Positions 41,297 through 50,367 of a stretch of DNA of 64,000 nt are shown here, in pieces. This stretch comes from Escherichia coli. GTDB taxonomy: Bacteria; Pseudomonadota; Gammaproteobacteria; Enterobacterales; Enterobacteriaceae. A program made the position numbers and the translations under genes. The notes beneath the pieces are model-generated. The model saw only the letters and a list, made by a program, of their open reading frames with translations. It ran no database searches and was not told the DNA's origin. Each line of letters opens with the position of its first letter. Positions within the stretch are counted from its first letter, which is position 1. Where the stretch lies: the NCBI RefSeq assembly GCF_036503815.1, contig NZ_AP027764.1:4030001-4094000 (forward strand). Reading direction: 5' to 3'.

Positions 41297-42234
41297 GCGT
41301 TCGTCCTCTCTGCAATACGCAGAACTGAACTACGGGCACGAGGGTTCTCAGCCACCTCTTCTTCGCCCGGCATTAACTTGCCTAGTGCTCGCAGCTGACG
41401 GCCACCCAGTTTTTTGAGCTGCTCTTCAGTCATCGGTAACCCTGCCGGAACTTGCGGACCACGGCTGTTTTCACGCATAAAGCGCTTCACAATGCGGTCT
41501 TCCAGCGAGTGGAAGCTGATGATCGAGAGCCGCCCCCCCGGGGCCAGCACGTTGAGCGAGCTTTTTAGCGCCTGCTCTATCTCCTCCAGTTCACTGTTTA
41601 CCCAAATGCGCACCGCCTGGAAGGTACGGGTCGCGGGATGTTTAAACTTATCTTTCACCGGCGTTGCGGCAGCCACGACTTCCGCCAGTTCTTTGGTGCG
41701 GGTCATCGGCTGTTCGCGGTTTCGCTCGACAATGGCGCGGGCAATGCGTTTGGCAAAACGCTCTTCGCCGTAGGTTTTCAATACCCAGGCGATATCAGCT
41801 TCTTCTGCGGTTTGCAGCCATTCAGCGGCTGACTGCCCACGGGTTGGGTCCATACGCATGTCCAGCGGGCCATCGCGCATAAAGGAAAAGCCGCGTTCTG
41901 CATCATCAAGTTGCGGTGAAGAAACACCAAGATCGAGGAGAATGCCGTCGATCTTGCCGATAAGATCGCGCTCGGCAACGTATTCGCCCAGCGCGGAGAA
42001 AGGTCCGTGGATGATGGAGAAGCGCGGATCATCAATAGTCTTCGCAACGGCGATAGCCTGCGGGTCGCGATCGATCGCCAGCAAACGCCCCTCTTCGCCA
42101 AGCTGCGAGAGGATCAGACGTGAGTGACCACCGCGACCAAAAGTCCCATCAATGTAGATGCCATCAGGACGGATATTGAGGCCATTAACGGCTTCATCCA
42201 GCAGCACCGTAGTATGTTTATAGTTTTCCATCAT
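41293..42234 (-). CDS. rsmH: 16S rRNA m4C1402 methyltransferase
   Basis: RsmH (formerly MraW) methylates N4 of C1402 in 16S rRNA with SAM. The protein has 313 residues from [10 protein letters not shown] at 42234; a longer in-frame start at 42363 would lie inside mraZ. SAM-binding motifs include [10 protein letters not shown] and LAIDRDPQA, with [13 protein letters not shown] further on. One base separates it from mraZ. Confidence 0.98.
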
Positions 42235-42235
42235 T

Positions 42236-42694
42236 TTATAGAGACAAGTCCTGCAGTCGCTCCGATAAGTCTCCAGTAGCCAACTGCTCTGCGTCGATAT
42301 CTTCCTTGACCTGTTGATGCCAGGTTGTTTCATCCCACAGCTCAAACTTGTTGAACTGTCCAACCAGCATCACTTCTTTTGTCAGACCGGCATGTTGCCG
42401 CAGTACTGGCGCGATTAACAATCGACCGGCGCCATCCATCTGACATTCGCTGGCATGACCTAACAGAAGGCGCTGCACACGGCGCTCAACCGGGTTCATG
42501 CTCGACAGACGCGATAATTTTTGCTCGATAATTTCCCATTCAGGCAGGGGGTAAAGCAGCAGGCACGGGTGATGAATGTCAATGGTGCAAACCATTTGAC
42601 CGGCAGCGTTCTCAAGCAGCTGTTCCCGATAACGGGTAGGCACTGATAAGCGCCCTTTGCTGTCGAGATTGACTAACGTTGCTCCCCGGAACAT
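42236..42694 (-). CDS. mraZ: transcriptional regulator MraZ
   Basis: MraZ is a ring-forming AbrB-fold DNA-binding protein that represses the dcw promoter. The 152 residues contain two SpoVT-AbrB domains with the conserved [15 protein letters not shown] and [14 protein letters not shown] motifs. The ATG at 42694 is the family start; a longer in-frame start at 42730 would begin inside the MraZ boxes. It is the first gene of the dcw cluster. Confidence 0.98.
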
Positions 42695-42711
42695 GCCAGC
42701 CTCACCCCTTA

Positions 42712-42737
42712 TTCCCACTTTGCCCCACAATTTCCCA
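42712..42737 (-). promoter_or_regulatory. three MraZ boxes (TGGGN repeats)
   Basis: On the minus strand three direct repeats TGGGA, TGGGG, TGGGA recur every 10 bases, ending at 42717, 42727 and 42737 in window coordinates. Spacing of one helical turn fits the known MraZ operator upstream of its own gene. Confidence 0.88.
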
Positions 42738-42745
42738 CTGAAAGG

Positions 42746-42775
42746 AGTTTACGGAGCGGAGGAAAAGCTTGTCAA
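42746..42775 (-). promoter_or_regulatory. main dcw promoter (Pmra)
   Basis: A TTGACA -35 element (42770-42775) and a TAAACT -10 element (42746-42751) are separated by 18 bases and lie just upstream of the MraZ boxes, so bound MraZ would sit on the initial transcribed region. Confidence 0.8.
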
Positions 42776-43294
42776 GCCAGTCACAAGGCATACCGAGGTA
42801 AAAAACCCGATGTTTACGGCTAATATCAGCGTTGTTTATTTTACGTCCAACGTGCGAAGCAAATTAACGTTATGAATAGCTGTAAGAAAAAATCCCTCAT
42901 CGTCATCACCGTTTTAAAATGACTAACTATTTTCCACAGCAAATATAAAGTGTCAGTTTGCGACGCGAGCGGCATTTTAGGACATATCTTCCCCGGTTAA
43001 CAGTCCCTGTTGCGTCTGTGTGGCGCTTGATGCCAGCAGGTTTGCGCAAAAGCAAAGAAAAGTGTTTGTTAAATCGGCAATTCATCTCTGCATGTAACAA
43101 AATAATGCAAAAACGCTCTGTCAATATTGCTTAATTATTGTGAATTTCAGCAGGTGAGTTAATTAATGGGCGGGTTTAAAAGCATTTATCAATAATAGCC
43201 AGGAATAGTCTTATTTACTTTAAGGATATTGATGTCCATTCCCGTACTCGACGCGCCAATGAGAAATTCACTGGCGCGTATTTTTGTTCGCGGC
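42776..43294. other. mraZ-cra intergenic region
   Basis: About 520 bases between the dcw promoter and the cra stop hold no supported gene. A 65-codon minus-strand frame at 42927-43124 has no recognisable domain or good context and I do not call it. An 8-bp stem hairpin (ACGCGCCA / TGGCGCGT, 43251-43279) follows cra and may slow transcription, but in the cra direction it has no T-run. Confidence 0.5.
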
Positions 43295-44299
43295 TTAGTT
43301 ACGGCTGAGCACGCCGCGGCGATAGAGATTACGTTTAATGCGCGTTAACCCAGGTTTTGGCTTACGCGGTTCGTCCAGGCTTGCCAGGACAATTTCCAGC
43401 ACACGCTCTGCGACATCGCGGTGACGTTGAGCCACTGCCAGCACCGGGCACTGTAAGAAGTCGAGCAGTTCGTTATCGCCAAAGGTGGCAATTGCCAGGT
43501 CAGAAGGCAGTTTGCCATCGCGACGCAGCGTGACATCCATCACCCCTTGCAACAACGCAAACGACGTTGTGAACAGCGCCTGCGGCATCGGATGCGTTTC
43601 CAGCCATTTTTCGAATAACTGGGCAGCCGCCTCCCGCTCATAACTGTTGGCATAAAGGAAATGCACTTCGCGCGGATCATCTTTCCAGGCAGTACGGAAA
43701 CCTTGCTCACGCAAGAAACTCACAGAAAGCTCCGGCAGCGCGCCAAGATAAAGCACCGTCTCGGCGGGAAACTTACGTAACTCTTCCGCCAGCATTTCGG
43801 CATCATCCTGATCGGCACCAACCACGCTGGTGAAGTGTTCACGATCGAGGGCGCGATCCAGCGCGACAATCGGGAACGGGTCGTTAGCCCAGCGTTGATA
43901 AAAAGGATGCTCTGGTGGCAACGACGTCGAAACAATAATGGCATCAACCTGACGCTGTAGAAGATGCTCAATACAACGCATTTCGTTGTCTGGCTGATCT
44001 TCTGAGCAAGCAATCAGCAGTTGATAACCCCGTTGCCGCGCCTGACGTTCAAGATAATTAGCGATGCGGGTATAGCTGGTGTTCTCCAGATCGGGGATCA
44101 CAAGACCAATAGAACGTGTGCGTCCAGCACGAAGCCCAGCTGCCACGGCGTTCGGGTGGTAATTGTGCTCACGCACCACAGCCATGACTTTTTCAACGGT
44201 TTTGTCGCTCACACGGTATTGCTTCGCTTTGCCGTTAATAACATAGCTTGCAGTGGTCCGCGACACTCCCGCCAGCCGAGCGATTTCATCCAGTTTCAC
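43295..44299 (-). CDS. cra: catabolite repressor/activator (FruR)
   Basis: Cra is a LacI-family regulator that switches carbon flow between glycolysis and gluconeogenesis; fructose-1-phosphate or fructose-1,6-bisphosphate releases it from DNA. The 334 residues start with the LacI helix-turn-helix (MKLDEIARLAGVSRTTASYV) and hinge, followed by a periplasmic-binding-protein-like effector domain. It follows the small ORF fruL and the ilvIH terminator. Confidence 0.98.
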   Translation of the reverse strand: MKLDEIARLAGVSRTTASYVINGKAKQYRVSDKTVEKVMAVVREHNYHPNAVAAGLRAGRTRSIGLVIPDLENTSYTRIANYLERQARQRGYQLLIACSEDQPDNEMRCIEHLLQRQVDAIIVSTSLPPEHPFYQRWANDPFPIVALDRALDREHFTSVVGADQDDAEMLAEELRKFPAETVLYLGALPELSVSFLREQGFRTAWKDDPREVHFLYANSYEREAAAQLFEKWLETHPMPQALFTTSFALLQGVMDVTLRRDGKLPSDLAIATFGDNELLDFLQCPVLAVAQRHRDVAERVLEIVLASLDEPRKPKPGLTRIKRNLYRRGVLSRN

Positions 44300-44380
44300 A
44301 ATTGCCCCTTGCGTAAAATGTAAAAACCATAGCCATTGTACTGGTATGGGTTAAATTCATTAACATCTAAGCGCAGAAAA

Positions 44381-44467
44381 TTAACTGCGGCAACTGCTTT
44401 TATTCCAGGTTCCCACTGAATTCGCAAAAAAAGCCCAACGTGACATGTTGGGCTGCAAATTGCGCAT
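44381..44467 (-). CDS. fruL: fruR/cra leader peptide FruL
   Basis: A 28-codon ORF runs from the ATG at 44467 to the TAA at 44381-44383, just after ilvH and before cra, and matches the known FruL peptide (begins MRNLQPNMSRWAFFA; ends WNKSSCRS). The FruL residue here reads ...AFFANSVG, and K-12 has Lys at that Asn as I recall. Oddly, the hairpin and T-run that act as the ilvIH terminator lie inside its coding sequence, so translation of FruL could affect readthrough into cra. Confidence 0.85.
   Translation of the reverse strand: MRNLQPNMSRWAFFANSVGTWNKSSCRS
44426..44454 (-). terminator. ilvIH terminator inside fruL
   Basis: AGCCCAAC / GTTGGGCT form a perfect 8-bp stem with a 7-base loop, followed on the minus strand by seven T. 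It is a good intrinsic terminator for ilvIH, and it is read in frame by fruL. Confidence 0.9.
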
Positions 44468-44478
44468 TGAGATCATTC

Positions 44479-44970
44479 TCAACGCATTATTTTATCGCCG
44501 CGCGAAAGTCCAACTACACCAGAGCGAGCAACTTCCACAATTTTCGCCACATCGCGAATCGATGCTAAAAATGCATCAAGCTTATCGCTGGTGCCTGCCA
44601 GTTGGACGGTGTAAAGCGATGGCGTGACATCGATGATTTGCCCACGAAATATTTCCGTATTGCGCTTCACTTCGTCACGTCCGTAGCCGCTGGCCTGAAT
44701 TTTCACCAGCATAATTTCCCGCTCGACGTGCGCCCCCTGCCCCAACTCGCTCACGCGCAAGACATCGACCAGTTTGTGTAATTGCTTTTCGATCTGCTCA
44801 AGCACTTTTTCATCGCCCACGGTCTGGATGGTCATACGCGATAATGTCGGATCATCGGTGGGCGCAACGGTCAGGCTTTCAATGTTGTAGCCACGTTGGG
44901 AAAAAAGGCCAATCACGCGGGATAACGCGCCTGATTCATTTTCGAGTAAGACTGATAATATCCGGCGCAT
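44479..44970 (-). CDS. ilvH: acetolactate synthase III, regulatory subunit
   Basis: IlvH is the small subunit that gives valine sensitivity and full activity to AHAS III. The 163-residue protein has an N-terminal ACT domain (RRILSVLLENESGALSRVIGLF) and a C-terminal domain. The ATG at 44970 lies 2 bases after the ilvI stop; the longer in-frame start at 45000 would fall inside ilvI. Confidence 0.98.
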   Translation of the reverse strand: MRRILSVLLENESGALSRVIGLFSQRGYNIESLTVAPTDDPTLSRMTIQTVGDEKVLEQIEKQLHKLVDVLRVSELGQGAHVEREIMLVKIQASGYGRDEVKRNTEIFRGQIIDVTPSLYTVQLAGTSDKLDAFLASIRDVAKIVEVARSGVVGLSRGDKIMR

Positions 44971-44972
44971 AA

Positions 44973-46697
44973 TCAGGTTCTCTCCGTTTTGCTTAACCAC
45001 ATTTCATCCATTCCGCCCCCGCGAATCTGCATCGGGTAGACGTGCTCACTGCCATCGACGGTAACATCAACAAAGACCAGACGATTATTGCGCACCTGTT
45101 CCAGCGCCTCGCTAAGTTTGCTTTCCAGCTCTTGCGGATGAGAAATCTGGATCCCAACATGCCCATAGGCTTCCGCCAGACGGACGAAATCGGGTAGCGA
45201 TTGCATATAAGATTGTGAATGACGGCCGGAATAGATCATGTCCTGCCACTGCTTCACCATCCCCAGATAGCGATTATTGAGATTCACCACCAATACCGGC
45301 AACTCGTATTGCAAGGCGGTAGACAGTTCCTGAATGTTCATCTGAATACTGCCGTCACCAGTGACGCAAACCACGGTTTCTTCTGGCAGCGCCATTTTGA
45401 CACCCAGTGCCGCAGGTAAACCAAACCCCATCGTGCCGAGGCCACCAGAGTTAATCCAGCGACGCGGTTTGTCGAAAGGATAATAAAGTGCGGCGAACAT
45501 CTGGTGCTGCCCGACATCAGAGGTCACGTAAGCGTCCCCCTTCGTCAGCCGCCAAAGAGTCTCGATAACGGCCTGCGGTTTAATCTTTTCACTGTGAGTG
45601 TCATATTTCAGGCACTGACGAGCACGCCACTGTTCAATCTGCTGCCACCAATCGCGGATCTCATCCAGCGGTTGATGGGCGGATTCTTGCGACAGGAGTT
45701 CAAGCATTTGTTCAAGGACCTGGCGGGCATCCCCCACAATCGGGATATCAGCAGTCACGGTTTTAGAAATGGAGGTAGGATCAATATCGATATGCAAAAC
45801 CGTGGCATTTGGGCAGTACTTTGCAAGATTGTTCGTCGTTCGATCATCAAAACGTACCCCGACGGCAAAAATCACATCCGCGTTATGCATCGTCATATTG
45901 GCTTCGTAGGTGCCGTGCATTCCCAGCATGCCCAGAGCCTGACGATGCGTTGCCGGAAACGCCCCCAGCCCCATTAGTGAGGAAACAACGGGCAGATTCA
46001 ACGCCTCCACCGTGTCTTTCAACTGCTGATGGCAGCCCGCCGTGATTGCCCCACCGCCTACATACACAACCGGTTTTTTTGCCGCCACCAGCGTTTGCAG
46101 AGCGCGCTTAATTTGCCCTTTATGTCCGGAGGTCGTGGGATTGTAAGACCGCATACTGACCGACTCCGGCCAGACGTAGGGTAATTTGTTCGCAGGATTA
46201 AGAATATCTTTCGGTAAATCAACGACCACTGGTCCAGGGCGACCACTTGCCGCCAGCCAAAAAGCCTTTTTCAGCACCTGCGGAATGTCTTCCGTTTGCT
46301 TAACCAGAAAACTGTGCTTCACCACTGGGCGGGAAATTCCCACCATGTCGCACTCCTGAAAAGCATCGTAGCCTATCAACGAAGTTGCTACCTGCCCGGA
46401 AAGAACAACCAAGGGAATGGAGTCCATATAAGCGGTGGCGATGCCGGTAATCGCATTGGTCGCCCCTGGCCCCGATGTTACCAGCACGACGCCGACTTCC
46501 CCGGTCGCGCGTGCCAGACCATCGGCCATATGCACCGCCGCCTGCTCATGACGAACTAATACATGATCGATACCACCCACGGTATGCAATGCATCGTAAA
46601 TATCAAGGACCGCGCCTCCGGGATAACCGAATACTTGTTTAACGCCCTGATCGATAAGCGATCGGACGACCATCTCGGCTCCAGACAACATCTCCAT
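44973..46697 (-). CDS. ilvI: acetolactate synthase III, catalytic subunit
   Basis: IlvI condenses two pyruvates, or pyruvate with 2-oxobutyrate, at the entry to valine, leucine and isoleucine synthesis, using ThDP and FAD. The 574 residues start MEMLSGAEMVVRSL at 46697; the ThDP/Mg motif is GDGSIQMNIQELSTALQ...NLNN near 440-475, and the catalytic glutamate lies in RHEQAAVHMADG. Transcription starts in the Lrp-controlled region to its right. Confidence 0.99.
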   Translation of the reverse strand: MEMLSGAEMVVRSLIDQGVKQVFGYPGGAVLDIYDALHTVGGIDHVLVRHEQAAVHMADGLARATGEVGVVLVTSGPGATNAITGIATAYMDSIPLVVLSGQVATSLIGYDAFQECDMVGISRPVVKHSFLVKQTEDIPQVLKKAFWLAASGRPGPVVVDLPKDILNPANKLPYVWPESVSMRSYNPTTSGHKGQIKRALQTLVAAKKPVVYVGGGAITAGCHQQLKDTVEALNLPVVSSLMGLGAFPATHRQALGMLGMHGTYEANMTMHNADVIFAVGVRFDDRTTNNLAKYCPNATVLHIDIDPTSISKTVTADIPIVGDARQVLEQMLELLSQESAHQPLDEIRDWWQQIEQWRARQCLKYDTHSEKIKPQAVIETLWRLTKGDAYVTSDVGQHQMFAALYYPFDKPRRWINSGGLGTMGFGLPAALGVKMALPEETVVCVTGDGSIQMNIQELSTALQYELPVLVVNLNNRYLGMVKQWQDMIYSGRHSQSYMQSLPDFVRLAEAYGHVGIQISHPQELESKLSEALEQVRNNRLVFVDVTVDGSEHVYPMQIRGGGMDEMWLSKTERT

Positions 46698-46828
46698 GGC
46701 CTGCCTCACTGTTTAACGGAAAAATGTGTAAAACACATTAACCGCCCGATCTTGCTTAAGCAATTGGTAGCCAGAGACATAAATACGAGGTAATAAGAAT
46801 AAACAGGAGGAAAGGTGAAAAGAAACGA

Positions 46829-46852
46829 TAAAATCCTCCATTACGGAGGATT
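46829..46852 (-). terminator. terminator after leuO
   Basis: AATCCTCC / GGAGGATT form a perfect 8-bp stem with a 5-base loop, followed on the minus strand by TTTTA. It sits between leuO and the ilvIH promoter. Confidence 0.75.
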
Positions 46853-46939
46853 AAATTGATAATAAATCGGCTAAATCCCACAACTTACAGCAATTTCTCT
46901 ATTTTTTTAATTAATCCTAAAATAGTGAACTCACACATT

Positions 46940-46954
46940 CAGAATAAAATTCTA
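46940..46954. promoter_or_regulatory. Lrp binding site upstream of ilvIH
   Basis: CAGAATAAAATTCTA fits the published Lrp consensus YAGHAWATTWTDCTR closely; it is nearly palindromic and lies about 245 bases upstream of ilvI, within the known Lrp-controlled interval. Confidence 0.8.
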
Positions 46955-47013
46955 TATTCAATAAAAAATACAGAATAAATCAGTAATCAATATCTGACCT
47001 ATTCTGCATTCAG

Positions 47014-47958
47014 TTAGCGTTTGCAAATTGAGACTAATTGCTCTTCCATCCACTGATGGCCTTTGTCGCGCCCGGCAGCTTCATGCCAGGAGAGATAACA
47101 GGTTCTGCTATTTTGTTTTAATGGCAGCGGTAATACCTGTAACTCTAAAGATTCAGCGAACTCTTCAGCCAGCCAACGCGGCGCAATAGCGACCAGATGC
47201 GTTTGCGACACCACGCTCAGTACACTCATCATTGCCATGCCCTGATACGCGATACTGGCTTGCTTGTCAACCGTGTCATACCACGGTTGACTAAATGACG
47301 CGAAACGATCGAGCGAAACTGCCGCATGTTGTTCGTTATAAACATCATGTTTCAGTAACGGGCCTTTAATTGTTGGATGATTTTTGCTGGCTACCAGCAC
47401 CATTTCATCTTTAAATAATGGCACACTGGTAAATTCAGGACGATGGAAGTCTTCATAACTAATCACAAACTCCGTTTCCTGATAACGCAGTTGATGTTCA
47501 GTGTTCTGATTTAATGAAGACTTGAACATAACATGTATATTTGGCGCAGTTTGCTCAATGTGATTATAAATCTGCGAGGTCAGAATGCTGTCTAACGGAC
47601 TGCAAACACAAAGATGAAATACACGTTCACTGCTCGCGGGTTCAAAACCTGAACCTGGCAATTCATTTTGTACTAATTGCAATGCCTGACGAACTGAACC
47701 AAAAAGTTGAAATGCGCGAGCAGTCGGTTGAATGCCACGGCCATAACGAACAAAAAGCTCGTCATTAAACATCACCTTCAGGCGTGCAACCGCGTTACTG
47801 ACCGCAGGTTGCGACATCCCCAGAACATGAGCGGCACGGGTGATGTTTTGCTCCTGCATCACGGCATCGAAAACGGTTAATAAGTTGAGATCGACCATGC
47901 GTAGTTGTGGCTTGCTTAACTCCGCCGTCTCTGGTTGATCTGTTTGTACCTCTGGCAT
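47014..47958 (-). CDS. leuO: LysR-family regulator LeuO
   Basis: LeuO is a pleiotropic regulator that counteracts H-NS at many loci. The 314-residue protein has an N-terminal LysR helix-turn-helix (DLNLLTVFDAVMQEQNITRA continuing into AHVLGMSQPAVSNAVARL) and a substrate-binding domain. The ATG at 47958 is the usual start; an upstream in-frame ATG (48042) would add 28 residues. It lies between ilvIH and the divergent leu operon, in a very AT-rich setting that is typical of H-NS silencing. Confidence 0.97.
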   Translation of the reverse strand: MPEVQTDQPETAELSKPQLRMVDLNLLTVFDAVMQEQNITRAAHVLGMSQPAVSNAVARLKVMFNDELFVRYGRGIQPTARAFQLFGSVRQALQLVQNELPGSGFEPASSERVFHLCVCSPLDSILTSQIYNHIEQTAPNIHVMFKSSLNQNTEHQLRYQETEFVISYEDFHRPEFTSVPLFKDEMVLVASKNHPTIKGPLLKHDVYNEQHAAVSLDRFASFSQPWYDTVDKQASIAYQGMAMMSVLSVVSQTHLVAIAPRWLAEEFAESLELQVLPLPLKQNSRTCYLSWHEAAGRDKGHQWMEEQLVSICKR

Positions 47959-48553
47959 ACTTAACTCCACTGTCACACTTAACTCCCTTTCCCTTATTGG
48001 AATGCAGAGAAATAATCCTCGAGAATATGATTTATCATGCATATAAAATAAGAAAAAGGAAAATGAGAAAAATTAGGAAAACATAAAGATACGGGTTCTT
48101 ATAAAAACAGAACCCATTGCCGAGTAAAGAGTCATTTACCGCAGCATAATAATCCATAATGTTTTTGTTGCGAAAACAATCTAATCATAACTACCGCGAA
48201 TACTCAATCATCCACAAAATGGATTAAATGTGCTTTTTTAATAATTAATTTATATGTTTAATGCATTAATTCTTAACATTAATAGAACAATAATATTCAC
48301 CAAATGAATATCAAAAAATTAGCAAAACATATAATTCAATACAAATCATCAAGATAGGTTTTGTAACGCGTGCATTTTATCCCCCTTTTCCTCGTTGATT
48401 AGATGCAAAAATTTATTCTGAAATATGTCAACCGATGAAAAGCGTCGGTGGTTAAGCAGAAATTAATATCGCTTGTTTTAACCACCGCAGCACAATTAGC
48501 TAATTTGACGAATGCAGAACTCACTCTGGCGGAACGTTTTTGTTGCGTCAGGG
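47959..48553. promoter_or_regulatory. AT-rich leuO-leuL intergenic region
   Basis: About 600 bases are strongly AT-rich, especially 48040-48350, with no ORF. The composition fits the known H-NS/LeuO-controlled interval between leuO and leuABCD. A small IR (GCTTAACCACCGACGC type, around 48440-48490) is seen: ACCGATGAAAAGCGTCGGTGGT reads as a short hairpin (about 48432-48452) but without a clear role. Confidence 0.55.
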
Positions 48554-48582
48554 TTGACATCCGTTTTTGTATCCAGTAACTC
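48554..48582 (+). promoter_or_regulatory. leuLABCD promoter
   Basis: TTGACA (48554-48559) and TAACTC (48577-48582) are separated by 17 bases, 34 bases upstream of the leuL start. This is the known leu promoter arrangement. Confidence 0.85.
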
Positions 48583-48616
48583 TAAAAGCATATCGCATTC
48601 ATCTGGAGCTGATTTA

Positions 48617-48703
48617 ATGACACACATCGTTCGCTTTATCGGTCTACTACTACTAAACGCATCTTCTTTGCGCGGTAGACGAGTGAGCGGCATTCAGCAT
48701 TAA
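48617..48703 (+). CDS. leuL: leu operon leader peptide
   Basis: A 28-residue peptide beginning [15 protein letters not shown] and ending SGIQH is encoded upstream of leuA. Four consecutive leucines are all rare CTA codons, the sensor for leucyl-tRNA supply in attenuation. The middle part ([10 protein letters not shown]) differs from K-12 (AFIVRGRPVG) as I recall, while the Leu block is conserved. Confidence 0.95.
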
Positions 48704-48721
48704 GCCAGCACGCAGTCAAAC

Positions 48722-48752
48722 AAAAAACCCGCGCCATTGCGCGGGTTTTTTT
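48722..48752 (+). terminator. leu attenuator
   Basis: CCCGCGC / GCGCGGG with a short CATT loop, flanked by A on the left and a run of T on the right, is a strong intrinsic terminator between leuL and leuA. Ribosome stalling at the CTA codons would allow an alternative fold. Confidence 0.92.
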
Positions 48753-48795
48753 ATGCCCGAAGCGAGGCGCTCAAAAAGAGACAAGGACCCAAACC

Positions 48796-50367
48796 ATGAG
48801 CCAGCAAGTCATTATTTTCGATACCACATTGCGCGACGGTGAACAGGCGTTACAGGCAAGCTTGAGTGTGAAAGAAAAACTGCAAATTGCGCTGGCCCTT
48901 GAGCGTATGGGTGTTGACGTGATGGAAGTCGGTTTCCCCGTCTCTTCGCCGGGCGATTTCGAATCGGTGCAGACCATCGCCCGCCAGGTCAAAAACAGCC
49001 GCGTATGTGCGTTAGCTCGCTGCGTGGAAAAGGATATCGACGTGGCAGCTGAATCTCTGAAAGTTGCCGAAGCCTTCCGTATCCATACCTTTATTGCCAC
49101 TTCGCCAATGCACATCGCCACCAAGCTGCGCAGCACGCTGGACGAAGTGATCGAACGCGCTATCTATATGGTGAAACGCGCCCGTAATTACACCGATGAT
49201 GTTGAATTTTCTTGCGAAGATGCCGGACGCACACCCATTGCCGATCTGGCGCGCGTGGTGGAAGCGGCGATTAATGCCGGTGCCACCACCATCAACATTC
49301 CGGACACCGTGGGCTACACCATGCCATTTGAGTTCGCCGGAATCATCAGCGGCCTGTATGAACGCGTACCTAACATCGACAAAGCCATTATCTCCGTACA
49401 TACCCACGACGATTTAGGCCTGGCAGTTGGCAACTCACTGGCGGCGGTACATGCCGGAGCGCGCCAGGTGGAAGGTGCAATGAATGGGATCGGCGAGCGA
49501 GCCGGTAACTGTTCGCTGGAAGAAGTGATCATGGCGATCAAAGTTCGTAAGGATATTCTTAACGTTCATACCGCCATTAATCACCAGGAAATATGGCGCA
49601 CCAGCCAGTTAGTTAGCCAGATTTGTAATATGCCGATCCCGGCAAACAAAGCCATTGTTGGCAGCGGCGCATTCGCACACTCCTCCGGTATCCACCAGGA
49701 TGGCGTGCTGAAAAACCGCGAAAACTACGAAATCATGACACCAGAATCTATTGGTCTGAACCAAATCCAGCTGAATCTGACCTCTCGTTCCGGTCGTGCG
49801 GCAGTAAAACACCGCATGGATGAGATGGGGTATAAAGAAAGTGAATATAATTTAGACAATTTGTACGATGCCTTCCTGAAGCTGGCGGACAAAAAAGGTC
49901 AGGTGTTTGATTACGATCTGGAGGCGCTGGCCTTCATCGGTAAGCAGCAAGAAGAGCCGGAGCATTTCCGTCTGGATTACTTCAGCGTGCAGTCTGGTTC
50001 TAACGATATTGCCACTGCCGCCGTCAAACTGGCCTGTGGCGAGGAAGTTAAAGCGGAAGCTGCCAACGGTAATGGTCCGGTCGATGCCGTCTATCAGGCG
50101 ATTAACCGCATCACTGACTATAACGTCGAACTGGTGAAATACAGCCTGACCGCCAAAGGCCACGGTAAAGATGCGCTGGGTCAGGTGGATATCGTCGCTA
50201 ACTACAACGGTCGCCGCTTCCACGGCGTCGGCCTGGCCACCGATATTGTCGAGTCCTCCGCCAAAGCCATGGTGCACGTACTGAACAATATCTGGCGCGC
50301 CGCAGAAGTCGAAAAAGAGTTGCAACGCAAAGCTCAACACAACGAAAACAACAAGGAAACCGTGTGA
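48796..50367 (+). CDS. leuA: 2-isopropylmalate synthase
   Basis: LeuA condenses 2-oxoisovalerate with acetyl-CoA, the first step of leucine synthesis, and is inhibited by leucine. The 523 residues show the [10 protein letters not shown] motif near the N-terminus, the metal-binding VHTHDDLG motif, [13 protein letters not shown], and a C-terminal regulatory domain. Its stop overlaps the leuB start. Confidence 0.99.

Larger units (their letters stand above)
46698..47013 (-). promoter_or_regulatory. ilvIH promoter region
   Basis: The 316 bases between leuO and ilvI are AT-rich. They contain the leuO terminator (46829-46852) and an Lrp-type site (46940-46954), with a further AT-rich stretch to about 46985. 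In E. coli this interval carries several Lrp sites that activate ilvIH; only the best match is annotated separately. Confidence 0.65.

Noticed and set aside
42927..43124. 65-codon minus-strand ORF between mraZ and cra
   Set aside because: There is no clear ribosome site, no family resemblance and no conserved context. It is unlikely but not impossible.
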